A stretch of DNA of 64,000 nucleotides from Gambelia wislizenii. Taxonomy: Eukaryota; Chordata; Lepidosauria; Squamata; Crotaphytidae. The stretch lies in the NCBI GenBank assembly GCA_030847615.1, contig JAUMIR010000001.1, positions 446,516,687-446,580,686 of the forward strand, written 5' to 3'. Shown here piece by piece: positions 1 through 12,202 of this stretch (positions are counted from its first letter, which is position 1; each line of letters begins with the position of its first letter). The notes beneath the pieces were generated by a model. The model was not told the DNA's origin. It ran no database searches and saw only the letters and a list, made by a program, of their open reading frames with translations. A program made the translations under genes and the position numbers.

Positions 1-187
1 GTCTTGAAGAGAAATGACAACGCAGAAAGAATCACAACCTGGAAACATCACCCGAGGAGTCCTTCTGCTGTGCTTTTTGCAACCGGACTTGTTTATCTTA
101 GAATGGCCTTTTCAGTCATCAGCATGCTTGCAGAAAGTGCAGGATGAGTCCTTCCTGAATCTTCATTTGCGAAGAAAAGCCAGAGAA
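1..187 (+). mobile_element. 3' end of a non-LTR retrotransposon (family also at 5.4 and 19.8 kb)
   Basis: The sequence from gtcttgaagagaaatgac to gaagaaaagccagag matches the reverse complement of 5405-5595 and of 19759-19945. All three copies stop at the same place, after gaagaaaagccagag, so this is the 3' terminus of one LINE family. The left part is cut by the window edge. Confidence 0.75.
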
Positions 188-1950
188 TTTGTACTGATGG
201 TGTATCACCCTGACTTAATTAGCTCAGGTTGCAATCTTGTTGAATGTATCTGAGAATAAGCCCTCTTAATCATGATTGCAGTTACTTCCAAGTAAACAAA
301 AATAATATTAGATTATATTGTTAGTGTTTCAGTTCACAAAAACAGAGTAACACACTGGTTTGGGATGTGGGCCCATGGGATTGTTCATTATTTGCTAGCA
401 CAATAGGTCATTAAGAGTAGGTTTTTAGATAGTAGCCCCCTGTTCTGTTTTGTTATTTTTCTGTTACCATGAATCCTTGAGATGAAGTGAGTGGCTAATT
501 GAAATATTTTTAATCTCATCTTCCAAGCCCAGTCTGAAAATTGGTCAGTTCAGCAAGTACAGATGGGTACACTAATCATACTGGGACATGCACTTATAAT
601 TTTTGTTTAATTCTCCCTAATGGGAGTAGGAGGCTGCATGTTAGTTCAGGTGACAAGTTTTTTAATTCAATGTTTTGGCTTTAGCAAGATGTGTATTTGA
701 AGATTCTGGTGCACTATACTCACATATTGGCAGGGAGAATGTTTATCCTTATGAGATGGAATTGCAGCTCCTTGGACAGACTTTACTTAACCGCGTTCTT
801 GTGGTTTCTGCTTTGTGACAGGCAGGAGTGTGGGAAAACCGGAAAAAGCTCAGCATCAAAAATGCACAGAAGAGGGGGGAAAGCAAAAGATTCCTTTATA
901 ATTTCAGAGCATAGTCCAGTTATCAAAGGCTGCAAGGAGCCATTCCGGAAATATTTTCTCTGTTGCTGTTCAGACTCTAGTTTTAGGCTGTAACTCGAAT
1001 ACTGCAATTTGTGGACTTGCGTAGTAATTTGTCAATAATGTGGAAATAGGAGCTTTTACTATATTCCAGGTTACCTGGGCATTCACCATATCCATGCCTC
1101 GCCAATCTGTGTATACTGCTATACTGTACATCTTTTCAACAGGATTGGGAATGGAGATCATAGTTCTGTAAACAAAAGAGCTTTCCTCAAACTCAAAAAT
1201 GGTGCAGATTAAAGCTGTTTCTTGGGTGCTTCACATCCATGTTTTCCATTTTCTCCAGGCATTTAGTACAGACCATTTGTTCCTTGTTGGTATTTCTAGC
1301 CAGCTCATGAATTCCACTGACAAGATTTCCATTCCATCTCACAAGAGAAAAAGCTAGGAGATTTTTTGCTTCTTGATAGCCTCAGTTTCATAATCTGTAA
1401 AAACAGGAACGCCTCCCCCACAATCCTATCTTATGGTATTTTCCCCCACGTGTTCTTTACTTTTTAAAGAAATGTTATTTGTTCCAAATACAAATGCACC
1501 TTTTTTAAAAAAAAAGTGGGGGTGGGGTTAAATTATACACAAGCTTGAATTTCACGTTTATACATACATGTGCAGTAATTTCCTGTCAGTGGAAATACCT
1601 ACTAAATTTATGTGCAAACTATGCACAAGAGAGCATGCAATTCAGAACAAGTTGACTAGAGAATATGTACAGCTTCCCTGTCAAGGTTTTCTAGGAAAGA
1701 TTGGCCTAGGAAGCTGGCCTGTATGGTTCAGCTGATCTATTTGAATTCTGTTTTGAGGATTTGGGGGTTTGGTTTGGGTTTTTTCACGTGTGTGTGAGTT
1801 CCTATCTTCATTAAAATTTAATTCTCACCATATTTACTCAGAAATAACATCCAATTTGTTCACTGGGGCTTACTCTCAGGTAAGGATAAATGGGATTTGC
1901 AGCCTAAGTATTGTTATTTTCCCCCTCTGTCTCAAAACCACTTTACTTTA
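188..1950. other. Mostly unique DNA, possible TTLL5 intron
   Basis: No convincing exon was found. A MIR-like core fragment (cctcagtttcataatctgt) lies at about 1378-1400, and there are A/T homopolymer runs near 1500. The - strand from about 980 to 1340 has coding-like text broken by one frameshift and is listed as a finding. Confidence 0.5.
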
Positions 1951-3227
1951 CAGTCTGTAAGCACATAGAAAGGAATGCCATGATCACTAAAAGTCAACAT
2001 GGATTTCTCAAAAACAAGTCATGCCAGACTAATCTTATCTCTTTTTTTGGTACAGTTACAGACTTGATAGATGAAGGGAATGCTGTGGATGTAGTGTATT
2101 TTGATTTCAGTAAGGCTTTTGACAAGGTCCCCCATGATATTCTTGAAAAAAAGTTAGTAACCTGTGGGCTAGACAAAGCAACTGTTAGGTAGATTTGTAA
2201 TTGGTTGACTGACCGAAGCCAAATGGTAGTCACCAATGGCTCCTCTTCATCCTGGAGAGAAGTGACTAGTGGGGTGCCACAGGGTTCTGTCCTGGACCCA
2301 GTGCAATTCAACATCTTTATCAATGACATGGATGAGGGAATAGAGAGCATTCCTATCAAGTTTGCAGATGACACCAAATTAGGAGGGGTAGCTAATACTA
2401 CAGAGGACAAGATCCGAATTCAAAATGTCCTGAACAGATTAGAAAGCTGGGCCAAAACTAACAAAATGAATTTCAGCAGGGAGAAATGTAGGATACTACA
2501 CTTGGGCAGTAAAAATGAAATGCACAAACATAGGATGGGTGACACTTGGCTTGATGGCAGTACATGCAAAAGTGATCTAGGTGTCTTAGTGGACCACAAG
2601 GTGAACATGAGTCAGCAGTGTGATGCAGCAGCTTAAAAAGCCAGTGCAATTCTAGACTGTATAAATAGGAGTATAGTGGCTAGATCAAGGGAAGTAATAG
2701 TGCCACTGTATTCTGCTTTGGTCAGACCTCACCTGGATACTGTGTCCAGTTCTGGGCACCACAATTCAGGAAGGATGTTGAGAAGCTGGAACGTGTCCAG
2801 AGGAGGAGACCAGGATAGTGGGTGGTCTAGAAGCCATGCCCTATGAGGAGTGGCTTAGGGAGCTGGGCATGTTAATTTAGAGAAGAGAAGGTTGAGAGGG
2901 GACATGATAGCCATGTTTAAATATTTGAAGGGATGTCATACTGAGGATGAAGCAAGCTTGTTTTCTGCTGCTCCAGAGACTAGGACACAGAGCAATGGAT
3001 TCAAACTACAGGAAAAGAGATTCCACCTAAACATTAGGAAGAACTTCCTGACAGTAAGAGCTGTTCGGAAGTAGAATACACTGTCTCGGAGTGTGGTGGA
3101 ATCTTATTTGGATGTTTTTAAACAGGCTGGATGGCCATCTGTCGGGAATGATTTGATTGTGTATTCGTGCATGGCAGGGGGTTGGACTGGATGGCCCTTG
3201 TGGTCTCTATCATTCTATGATTCTATA
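1951..3227 (+). mobile_element. CR1 LINE, 5'-truncated, reverse transcriptase remnant
   Basis: The copy covers the second half of a CR1 pol ORF. Visible parts are [44 protein letters not shown] and the catalytic box [10 protein letters not shown], followed by DLGVLVDHK and RFHLNIRKNFLTVR. It ends with ggttggactggatggccc and the repeated attctatgattctat that marks the CR1 3' end. In-frame stops (after CGLDKATVR and QCDAAA) and frameshifts show it is dead. Confidence 0.93.
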
Positions 3228-5404
3228 CTTTACCTACTTTTCTTGAGCTATTCTCACAAATTTTTAGAGAATTTCTTTTTCTGCTAACTGAAGAAAACAC
3301 AGAATCAGTATTAACTCTTTCAGCAGTCTCATTGTTTAAATTTTAAAAAAATATTGTATATGTGATGGATAAGCTTAAAATGAATATTATTAGTTCAAGA
3401 ACTATTTGAATAGCTTGAAAAGTTCTTCTGGTTCATATTCTTCCTCATTGTGTCAGTCACATGCATACTTTCCCAGTCAGAAAGTTAATGAGAACCAGAC
3501 AAATCAGGCTTCTCCCTCCCTCCCTCTTCTCTCTTTTTTTCCTGCTTGACCTCCAAATTTGTGCATATTTTAAAAACAAAATAAGGAACTGTGAAACAAA
3601 ATGGGCTTTGGTATTGCTTTTAAGAACCATGGCCAGAATCGTGTTGGGGACTTAAGTCTTCATAAGCAGATTTACATCTGCAGGAATTAGAATTGGGCAG
3701 TTCTGTAATGTCCGTATCCGGTAAGAGGCTGTTGTTACATTGTTACTTAGAGGAGACAGCATAGTGACTGATGTGCATTGGTCCTCTGGTGCATTGGTCC
3801 CATTGTGCATTGGTCTTATTGTGTGCTGGGACACTGGCTAGGGAGTGCTGATGCGCACCGGACACTCTTGCCAGTGTCCCATTATACATCTTTGCAATTC
3901 ACTAACTGGATTTCGTGGCACCTCTGTTACATAGCGAAGTATATTTAAACTTACGTAGTGTACATTGTGATAGAAACTTACAGCCAAATAAAGGTTTTCT
4001 ATTTTTACTTCTCTCACCTGTTCCTTTACCCCATCAGACACATCTTAGGTAGAGGCCTAGTTGCACTTTGAGATTCTTACAAGGAAAGCAGGGTGCCTAT
4101 CACTGGCATGGAAAGTTTTGGATCTGGAAGCCCTTTGTTATGTTAAGATTTAGCTTTCCTCTCTGAGGAAAATTCTGTTTTCCATGGTTCCCAACAGTGA
4201 CTGAATGAGATTATTTGTTGGCCCAGACAAACATGCCAGAATTAAAATGGGCATAGACTAGATTTTTTGCCTCAGCCAAGTGGCACTATTTAGGAAATCT
4301 AAATTTTTTTTCAGGTGGCACTGTGGAATAGGCCTTTTCTTTAGTTGATCTGTTCAGCAGTCACATTGGCCTGTAGTTTTCAGAGATGGGAGCTTGGAGG
4401 TTAATGGGAACCTATGAATTTTCAAGACTAAGAATTTAATTTAATTTAATTCGAGAATTCAAGAATTAAATTAATTAAATTCAAGAATTTAACAAGACTA
4501 TGTTAAAATCTTGTCCTTCCCTCTTGTGTAGCATTCATGTTAGCATAGCATTAAAGTTTTATTTAAACAGTTTTGGGGGTATGTGAAAATGGAGGTGCTT
4601 TGTTTCCCACAAACAAGAAAGTGGGTGGGTAAATCTCTGAGGCAAAGATTGCTAGTAGGTTTAAATAATGTACTTGCAAGACAGATAAAGCAATTAGCAT
4701 TTCTCAATGTTTTCCTGCCTCTTCTCTGTGACAGCAGCTTCTGCTATGGTTACTTTTGTGTGGAATTGCTCTATAGAATTGCTCATGTGAACATTTTATT
4801 CCCCAAACAATATAAGGGAGGCATCTGGACGTCAGCTGATACAGCATGTGGGCTCATTTTTTTGAAGAAAGTATGCCCCATTTTTGTGGAGACAGCCAAG
4901 GGATGGCAGTGCTGAACATGTTTCCTCTGAACATGGATGGGAAAGAATGATGGGGAGTTGTTTTCTCATTTTGTTGCTGTTTGTTACTGTTACTCATCAA
5001 CTTAGTCAAAGAACAGACTATCCTCGTGACACAATATTTTAGCACTGGTTGCAGTCTTAGGCATGGCTGCACTCTTAGGCACATGTTGGGAACATAGAGA
5101 GGGGAGGTTCTGTGTTCTTTCATTTCTCTCTCCAGACATTTACTTAGGTTTTTTTCCTCCTAACTATTGGTTGGTTCTCATCTACCGTATCTTTTCTGTG
5201 TTTTAAGGAGCACCTGCTTAATCCAGTTCTAATTTGGAGAACTGGGAAACATCCCCCTCTGATGCAGTCATAAGAAGTCCTTCTGGATCAGACCTAATGT
5301 CCAAGAATGTTTCCCTTAGTGGGAAGCCAGCTGTTTCTGGAATATTCCCCAGTAGGGCATGGGGACAGGAGCCCTCAACCATTTTTGTTTCCTCAGTATC
5401 TATC
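3228..5404. other. Unique or unrecognised DNA
   Basis: No exon was recognised. It contains a CT-rich stretch at about 3512-3545, a short tandem array and hairpin at about 3770-3880 (see findings), and an AT-rich near-palindromic stretch of aattaaatt motifs at about 4430-4495. The 110-codon open frame at 4583-4915 has no recognisable features. Confidence 0.5.
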
Positions 5405-7195
5405 TCTCTGGCTTTTCTTTGCAAACAAAGATTCAGGAAGGACTCATTCCGTGCTTTCTGCAGGCGCACTGATGACTAAAAACACCAATCTGACATAAAC
5501 AATTCCGTTGCAGAAAGCACAGCAGAAGGTCTCCTTGAGTGATGTTTCCAGTTTGTGATTCTTTCTGTGTTGTCGTTTCTCTTCAAGACTTGTTCGGCGT
5601 GAGTTCTCAAATAAGGCTGCAGCATTGTGGATAGTGCATCTCCGTGCCTCCCAATGTGAGGCCATGGCGGACCATTGTTGGTGATCAGTTTGGCCGAGCG
5701 TGAGATGTTGCTTCAGGGAGTCCTTGTATTGCTTTTTTGGAGTGCCCCTCTTACGCCGACCCGTGGCAAGTTCACCGTAGAGTACTATTTTGGGGAGGCA
5801 ATGGTCCTCCATCCTAGAAACGTGCCCTGCCCAGTGCAGCTGTGTTCTCAATATCATGGCCTCAATGCTGGTGATCCCTGCTTGCTCAAGGACAGCAACA
5901 TTTGTCACATAGTCCAGTGTATATTTAGGATTGTGCGTATACAGCGCAGATGAAAGCGTTCAAGGAGTCATAAGTGTTGGCGATAAGTGACCCATGTTTC
6001 AGGTGACCCATAAAGGAGAATAGAGAGTACAATGGCTCTATAGACACTGATTTTTGTGCTTCGCCTCAGGTGTTTATTACTCCAGACTCTTTAGTAAAGT
6101 CTTCCAAATGCGCTATATGCCTTTGCTAATCTGTGATTGATCTCTTTGTCAATCTTGGCATCTGAGGAGATGATGCTTCCCAGGTAGGTGAACTGCTGAA
6201 CGGACTTAAGCACAGATTTGCCGACGGCAATGTGGAGATGGTGGTGTTCGTCCTGTGGTGCAGGCTGATAAAGATCTTCTGTTTTCTTCAGGTTGACTTG
6301 CAGCCCAAACAGCTCTGCAGCTGTTGCAAAGCAGGATGTTAGGTGCTGCAGAGCTGCTTCTGTTTGGGCAACAAGGGCAGCAGCAGCGGCAGCGAAGAGC
6401 AGCTCACGAACTAGATAGTTGAGAGTCTTAGTGCAAGCCCTCAGATGGCTTAAGTTAAACAAGCTACCATCAGTATGGTAACATATATAGACGCCATCTA
6501 CTTCGAGCTCTGCTGTAGCCCTTTGGAGCATCATGCTGAAGAAGATTGTAAATAAAGTTGGAGCAAGAATGCAACCTTGCTTCACTCCATTAGTTATTAG
6601 AAAGGGCTCTGAAATAGCATCGCCATATCTGACTTGACCGTGCTGGCCATCGTGTAGCAAGATAAACATTTTCAGGAATTTGGGGGGACATCCTAGTCTT
6701 TCCAGGATCTGCCACAGACCTTTTCTACTCACAGTGTCGAAGGCTTTGGTGAGATTGACAAATGTTACATAGAGATCTTTGTTCTGCTCTCTTCTCTTGC
6801 AGTTGTCTAAGGGCAAATACCATATCTGTAGTACTCCTATTGGCTTTCAGGAAGAAGTTCTTCTGCAATAGCAGGAACTAATTTGTTCAGGAGCATCCTT
6901 GCAAGGATTTTTCCAGCAATAGAGAGCAGTGTTATGCCTCGATAGTTTGAGCAGTCAGATTTTGCTCCTTTTTTCTTGTACAGGGTGATGATGACTGCAT
7001 CTGGGAGATCTGATGGCAGTTCCCCTTTTTCCCAACAATTCACAAGGAGTTCGTGGAATTTATTGTGGAGTGCATGACCTCCATGTTTCCAAATTTCAGG
7101 TGGGATTCCATCAATCCCAGCTGCCTTGCTGTTTTTCATCTGCTGTATGGCCTCAAGGGTCTCTTCCAAAGTGAGAGCTATACCTCAGTGGTATA
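5405..7195 (-). mobile_element. Decayed non-LTR retrotransposon with RT domain (clade uncertain)
   Basis: Read on the - strand from 7170, the copy encodes KNSKAAGIDGIPPEIWKHGG and NYRGITLLSIAGKILARML, then DLYVTFVNLTKAFDTVSRKG, ITNGVKQGCILAPTLF, QFTYLGSIISSDAKID, and a C-terminal HWAGHVSRMEDHCLPKIVLY. These are RT blocks and a C-terminal segment of an endonuclease-RT LINE related to RTE-like or similar elements; I cannot fix the clade without a search. At least two frame breaks separate the pieces (near 6830 and 6000). The catalytic FADD position reads FAAAAAAL. The 3' end matches the copies at 1 and 19759. Confidence 0.85.
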
Positions 7196-9670
7196 CTTGG
7201 TATGAAGCTGGAGGCTCCATTTAGCATTCACAGACAGTAGATGTTGGTAGATCTTTTCCCCCACCCCCCATTCTTCTTTAAAGCATTTAAAGCTCCATAT
7301 CTTGTGGTAGTGTGTTCCATTAATTATGCACCAAAACCTAGTTCTGTCTTCTGAACAAGAGGAAGTAGTATCTTGCTCTTTGGTCATTATTGTTATTATA
7401 GTTATTTCTACCCTGCCTTTTCCTCAGATCAGGACTCAAAGTAGCTTACAGTGTCTTGAGGAATTAACTTTCACAGTCTTCCAGTATATGAAGATCTTTT
7501 TTTCCCCAGTACCTGGTTGTCTGAATTAGTCAGACCGCTTGACTCGTACAAATTTTTGGCAGCAAAAGCATCTAAGTCAAGAGCCTTAATTAAGTACCCT
7601 GCCAGAGCAGGAATTATTAAACCTAAATTTTGGACTTCCTGGCTGGTTACAGGTGATACAATGCAACAAAGACAATAAATGATTACTGACACTGCATACA
7701 GTACTTCTACATAGTTGCTGCCATTCTCCATCAACTTTTGCATGAGGTACACATGCTAGTGTCCATACTGTTAATATTCTCTGTTTATATTATCCCCATT
7801 ATAAACTATCAGAACAAAGAAACTGACATTTTAATGGGCATATGTCCTAGAACAGTAATTCTATATGTAGATGTAGCTTGCCTGGACAGTAAAAAAGCTT
7901 TGTGTGATGAAGTTAAAGGGAGTCATTGGCATGGGACCTAGGCATGAACTTAAATTTAGGCAAGTAGGAAAGTGAGTTAAGAATAGAAGAAATACCCAAG
8001 AAACTATGCAGGGGTACAGAAAGGAAAATTAAAGAGAGAGAGTCAGTCTAGAAATGAGGAGAAAGGCAGCTGTTAGGGCACAAAAGAATGGGCAGTGACC
8101 TGTGATCAACTGGAAGCTCAGCAAATCCTTTGGAAAATATATGTTTAGCTGCCAATAGAACTTCTAATAGTACATGGAATTTGGAGATATTAGTCCTGGC
8201 TGAGAGGTCAGGAATAGAGGAATACATCTGAGTCATCTGTGCAGAGATAATAATTGTGTGTGTTCGTGTGTGTGTGTATAGTAAACATATTAGGCTGACA
8301 AAAGAGTTAGAAGACAAGGGGGTATAAGGAGAGGGAAGGCAGTTTTATTCATTCAGAATGCAGCAGTAAGCAGAAATGTGATACTTTTCTGTTGCCAAAC
8401 TATCCTAGGACTTTAGGTTTTCCGTGGGGTTTTTCCGGGCTGTCCTAGGGCTACTTCAGATTTTAACTTTTTGGAAGAAGAAGGAAAATTGTTCTGCAGT
8501 TTTTAAATGTAATTCTTAATAAGTTTAAATTTATGTCTGAATTCCTTGTAAGTCTGGTTTTTGAAATAATTTGCTTTTAAAAAGTCATCTACTGCATTAC
8601 ATATATCAAATTCCTATTAAATCTGCAAAATAGTGAAGATATGTTCCAAAACCTAACAGCCTTAATCAAGTTATCATTTTAAAGTAATTTGCCCTACCCA
8701 TTCTTTTTTTGTATCCTAAAACTGTGTTGTAAATGTCAGTTTTTCCATTTCTATCACTTCCTTAAACTTCTGGGCTGGAATATTTTGTTTCCAGTCTCTT
8801 ATTTTTCTGTCAAGAGTAAATTAATAAGGATATTACACATAGGTATATTTAAAACAAAACATTCACATCTTGCTGAAATTAATGTCTGACCATTTCAGTG
8901 TTGCAAGGCTTTCTGAACCCTTTTATATTCCATTCTTTATTCACATAATTAAGGCATTTGAAGGGGCCATTGCTTTTAGACCTACAGAGTTTTCTGACAC
9001 CATTAGCCCAATGCAGTTGTTCAGCCTGTTCATATGAGGGCTAAAAGTAGAGAGGATGGGTTTGAAGGAGAAATAGAGCAGGGTTTCTAGTCAAGGGAGT
9101 TCTTGTCTTTGTATCCTACTCACAGACTTCCTGGGGCACCTGCCTCACCATTGTTACATGTTAGATGCTGGATTAGATGCACCGATAAGGACTGTAAGTT
9201 CTCCTTCTGACTTTGGATATTTCCCCCTTTCCCTACAGCACCTCACTTGCGTTATTTGTCTGTGTTTTCTGTAACAGTTTGTCAGAACATGGAAATAGTT
9301 TCTTTACCATTAATTTATTAAGCCTTTTTTTTAAAAAAAATGGGCTGTATTTATATTTGTTATTTCAGTCATTAAGTATCGGCAACGTTAATTTTAGTAA
9401 CAGTATTCTGCAGTAACTTAAATTTATTTAACTTAGGTTTGAGGGGGAGGTTGATCATGTTTTGTTTTGTTTAGTAATTTTCATTGTTTTGAAATGTAAA
9501 GCTAACTTGTTAATAATAAGTTAATTTTTACTGTAGCAAATTCATATTGTAGTTTTCTCTTAACATTTTAATATTAATGGATTATTTTTCTTGGAAAGTT
9601 CATTAGTATGTTAGCATTAACAGCAGTGTTCCTAAACCCTGTGTTTGCTCTGGTTGCACCATTCTGTAAG
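7196..9670. other. AT-rich unique DNA
   Basis: No gene was recognised. It contains a short TG run at about 8258-8278 and a fragment ttttccgggctg at about 8432, which belongs to a repeat seen more fully near 21070. A motif gctggattagatgcacc at about 9168 resembles the tail of the 5S-derived SINE. Confidence 0.45.
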
Positions 9671-9858
9671 GCAGTGCTTCTCTAGCTATCTGATGTCAAG
9701 GACTGGCATTTCTCCCCCCCTAATACCTGAGAGACGGGTGCCATATTTGTACCCATTGGCTACAATGCTTCTTTCTTTCCTGGAAACTCTTCTCAGACCA
9801 ATAGCCATTGGCTCACAGACTGGCATTGATCCATGGACCACCACTTTGAGTGGTGCCA
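9671..9858 (+). mobile_element. hAT-like MITE fragment
   Basis: It starts with CAGTGCTTCTCTAGC, a typical hAT terminal motif, and continues with a tract naming its family (gtcaaggactggcat, ggaccaccactttgag). The right terminus is degraded and no target duplication is clear. Confidence 0.45.
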
Positions 9859-9867
9859 TAATCAGTG

Positions 9868-10262
9868 TGCCACAGTCACCCAGAGGACCTTTTCCACTCC
9901 CACTCCCAGACTGTGGAATGGCCTGCCAGAGGAGATCCAACACATTGAGAATTTGGGGATGTTTAAAAGGGCTATTAAGATGGACCTCTTCCGGCAGGCC
10001 TTTCCAGATTAGTTTATTATGCCTGGCTGTCACTTTCCAATTTATTATTATGTTATTTTTTTAATTGTTTTATGTCTTTTCTTATTTTAAGTTATTTTAA
10101 TAATGTTTTTATAGGTAAAATTTGAATTATGTACCATTGCACAGTGTTTTTAATGCTGTTATTTTAATGTTTATATTTAAATGATGTTTGCCACCCCGAT
10201 CCTCATGGGAGAGGCGGGATATAAATAAAACATCATCATTATTATTATTATTATTATTATTA
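9868..10262 (+). mobile_element. L2 LINE 3' end with (ATT)n tail
   Basis: It contains the pol C-terminal pattern ctgtggaatggcctgcc followed by cttccggcaggcctttcc, then AT-rich 3' UTR, tgccaccccgatcctc, gcgggatataaataaa and an ATT microsatellite. The same layout occurs at 37560-37912, where the L2 coding region is present. Confidence 0.85.
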
Positions 10263-10558
10263 TCGTCATCCACTTATGAAAAAGACAGCTGTGTCTGGTG
10301 TGTGGATTCACATGCAGTTTTCTAACAGTATGTAGAAGGCTGGATCAGTTAAGTAGACTGACTTGGTTCAAGGCAGCTTAGTAAATTCCTAATTACTGCA
10401 CATTTCTTGGGTGGAAAATAAATTTGTCTTAAAAGACTGTTGATGCTTCTGTCTCCTGAATACTAGAATGGTTTTACCCTTCAGAAATGTATTTTCCTTC
10501 CCAAATGTTGGTTTTCTACATTCAGTGCTATCTTCTGATTCATTATTTTATCTGGCAG

Positions 10559-10644
10559 GACAACCTCCATGGAAGGGCACCTGAATGGATTCCAGAATAG
10601 CTTTGATGGTGCTACATCCTGTGAGCCACTTACAAACTCCACAG
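10559..10644 (+). CDS. TTLL5: Penultimate coding exon of a TTLL5-like gene
   Basis: An 86-base exon lies between a good acceptor (pyrimidine-rich, tctggcag) and a perfect donor (ACAG|gtgag). Only one frame is open; the other two hit stops. It encodes TTSMEGHLNGFQ, then a short acidic stretch, ending LTNST, with the last base G completing a Gly codon with the next exon. The phase matches the exon at 12078 exactly. The peptide has no recognisable domain, as expected for the low-complexity tail of TTLL5, a tubulin polyglutamylase that adds glutamate side chains to microtubules and in mammals also binds nuclear-receptor coactivators. The assignment rests mainly on position: it is convergent with TGFB3, as TTLL5 is in human. 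I did not recognise the peptide itself. Upstream exons were not found in the window and probably lie to the left. Confidence 0.6.
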
Positions 10645-11013
10645 GTGAGATAACTGGGTACTGAAGCCAGCATTTTTCACCAAAGACTGATTTTTATTTT
10701 TATTTTTTTGCCATTTGATTCGCAATTTTATCTGTCCTTGACAAGATCACTTTTCAGCAGACGCCTCAGTGAACTCGATATAACATGAAAAATTATGAGG
10801 AAAGACTTTGTTGCTTTCTAGCATACCAACAGAAAGTGGGATGCAGGACAATCTAAAGAGTTACACTTTCTGCCATGTTCTGAAAACCAACTCTGGAAAT
10901 TTTGGAAAGGAAAATATCATACCCGTACAGACAATCCTTGCTCATATTGTTAAGGAACTAAGAGCTCAGACATCTTGTGCCAGGCATCTGTCACAGGGAT
11001 TATTCTAAGCTAG

Positions 11014-11052
<39 letters not shown>

Positions 11053-12077
11053 TGTACTGCACAAGAAGCCAGAGAGCCTGCCCTGAAGAAGCCCTTTTCG
11101 TGGATCTGCCCTAATATCAGCTGTGTGTGTAGTCTGTGTAGCTGATTCTGGTTGTTACCCCTACATGTGCTATAGCCAGAAAAGCCCTGGTTTCTACTGC
11201 TTCTGGAGTGTGAGGCTGCATCCGGGCTGTGTTGTGTGCATTGCTATCCAAATAATTTCTGGTGTGAAATTGAGGGGGGATATTACCGCCCTCCCCCAAT
11301 CCAACCCCAGTGCTGGTACAACATCTCCAGTCCTGGGATAACTGCCTTGTTTTTTTCAACAAATGGTTGACAGGGGAAGACATAGAAAGGAAAAGGAAAT
11401 TATATGATTACTTTCTCTTCTATGCCATACACCTATTTCTGGCACAAAATGCCTTTTTTTAGGGTAGCTGATGACAGAGAATCCCTGTATAACGAAGGAG
11501 CTCAGAACCCATAGTTGATCCCATAGTAATATATGTTGGAAAGACTGAAAGGTAACAGTGGTCATTTTAATTTACCATTTCCATTTTTTAAAAGAACTAA
11601 CCTTGTTCCTGACTGAAGTCCATATTACCAAGTGTACAGAAACATATTTCCTATTGCACAATTTATTTCCCTACTGCACAAAATGTGTCCAACTTCAATA
11701 ATGTCTGATCTATCATATTGAGTTGTGCTTTTTGGCCAGAACAAAACATCAAAACAAGGGTAGAAATATTATTTACACTTTATAATGGTGAGCAGATGAT
11801 CCACTTCCATGTTTACTTGTGGGAAATCTACCGCTGCATTTTGCACCTCTGAAAAGCATAAATGTCAAGATACTTCTACAGTAATTGTCATTTTTATGTC
11901 ATGTTGGAACCCTGAAACTTCTTTGTTAGATGGGCTGGGATACATATTGTGGTCTTGGCATTTGGTTTTCATAGGGTTATTGTTTTCTTTCCTGGGATGA
12001 GTGGGTGATAAATAAAGTTCACTGGAAAGAAGTAAATAGGATCATCCCAGACTAATCCATTTTCCCTCATTTTTCAG
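10645..12077 (+). other. Last coding intron of the TTLL5-like gene
   Basis: GT at 10645 and AG at 12076-12077 bound a 1433-base intron. It holds the TTTC microsatellite at 11016. The rest is unrecognised; an ATG-started frame at 11123-11341 looks like chance. Confidence 0.5.
11014..11054. repeat. (TTTC)n microsatellite
   Basis: About ten uninterrupted tetranucleotide units occur within the TTLL5-like intron. Confidence 0.95.
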
Positions 12078-12202
12078 GTCTTTTGGAAGCTAGTCCCCAG
12101 ATTATATTTGCCAGAACTAGACCCTTGTCTGGACGAACCAGAGCCATTGAAACAGTTGTAGAGCAAAGAAGGAAAAGACCTGTGGAGGGAGGGCCAGCTT
12201 AA
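12078..12202 (+). CDS. TTLL5: Last coding exon of the TTLL5-like gene
   Basis: The acceptor ccctcatttttcag is followed by 125 bases of open frame ending in TAA at 12200-12202. Read in phase with the preceding exon it gives Gly-Leu-Leu-Glu, then SPQIIFARTRPLSGRTR, a second basic stretch EQRRKRPVEGG and the C-terminus PA. The peptide is very basic, has no domain, and looks like a disordered C-terminal tail. The sequence aag|gtaatg directly after the stop could also act as a donor, so a further non-coding exon is possible. The TTLL5 assignment is inferred from synteny with TGFB3 (tail to tail, about 20 kb apart here and only a few kb in human). Confidence 0.6.

Noticed and set aside
783..993. 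Upstream TTLL5 exon after ctttgtgacag
   Set aside because: An acceptor-like motif and an open frame exist, but no suitable donor in the right phase was found.
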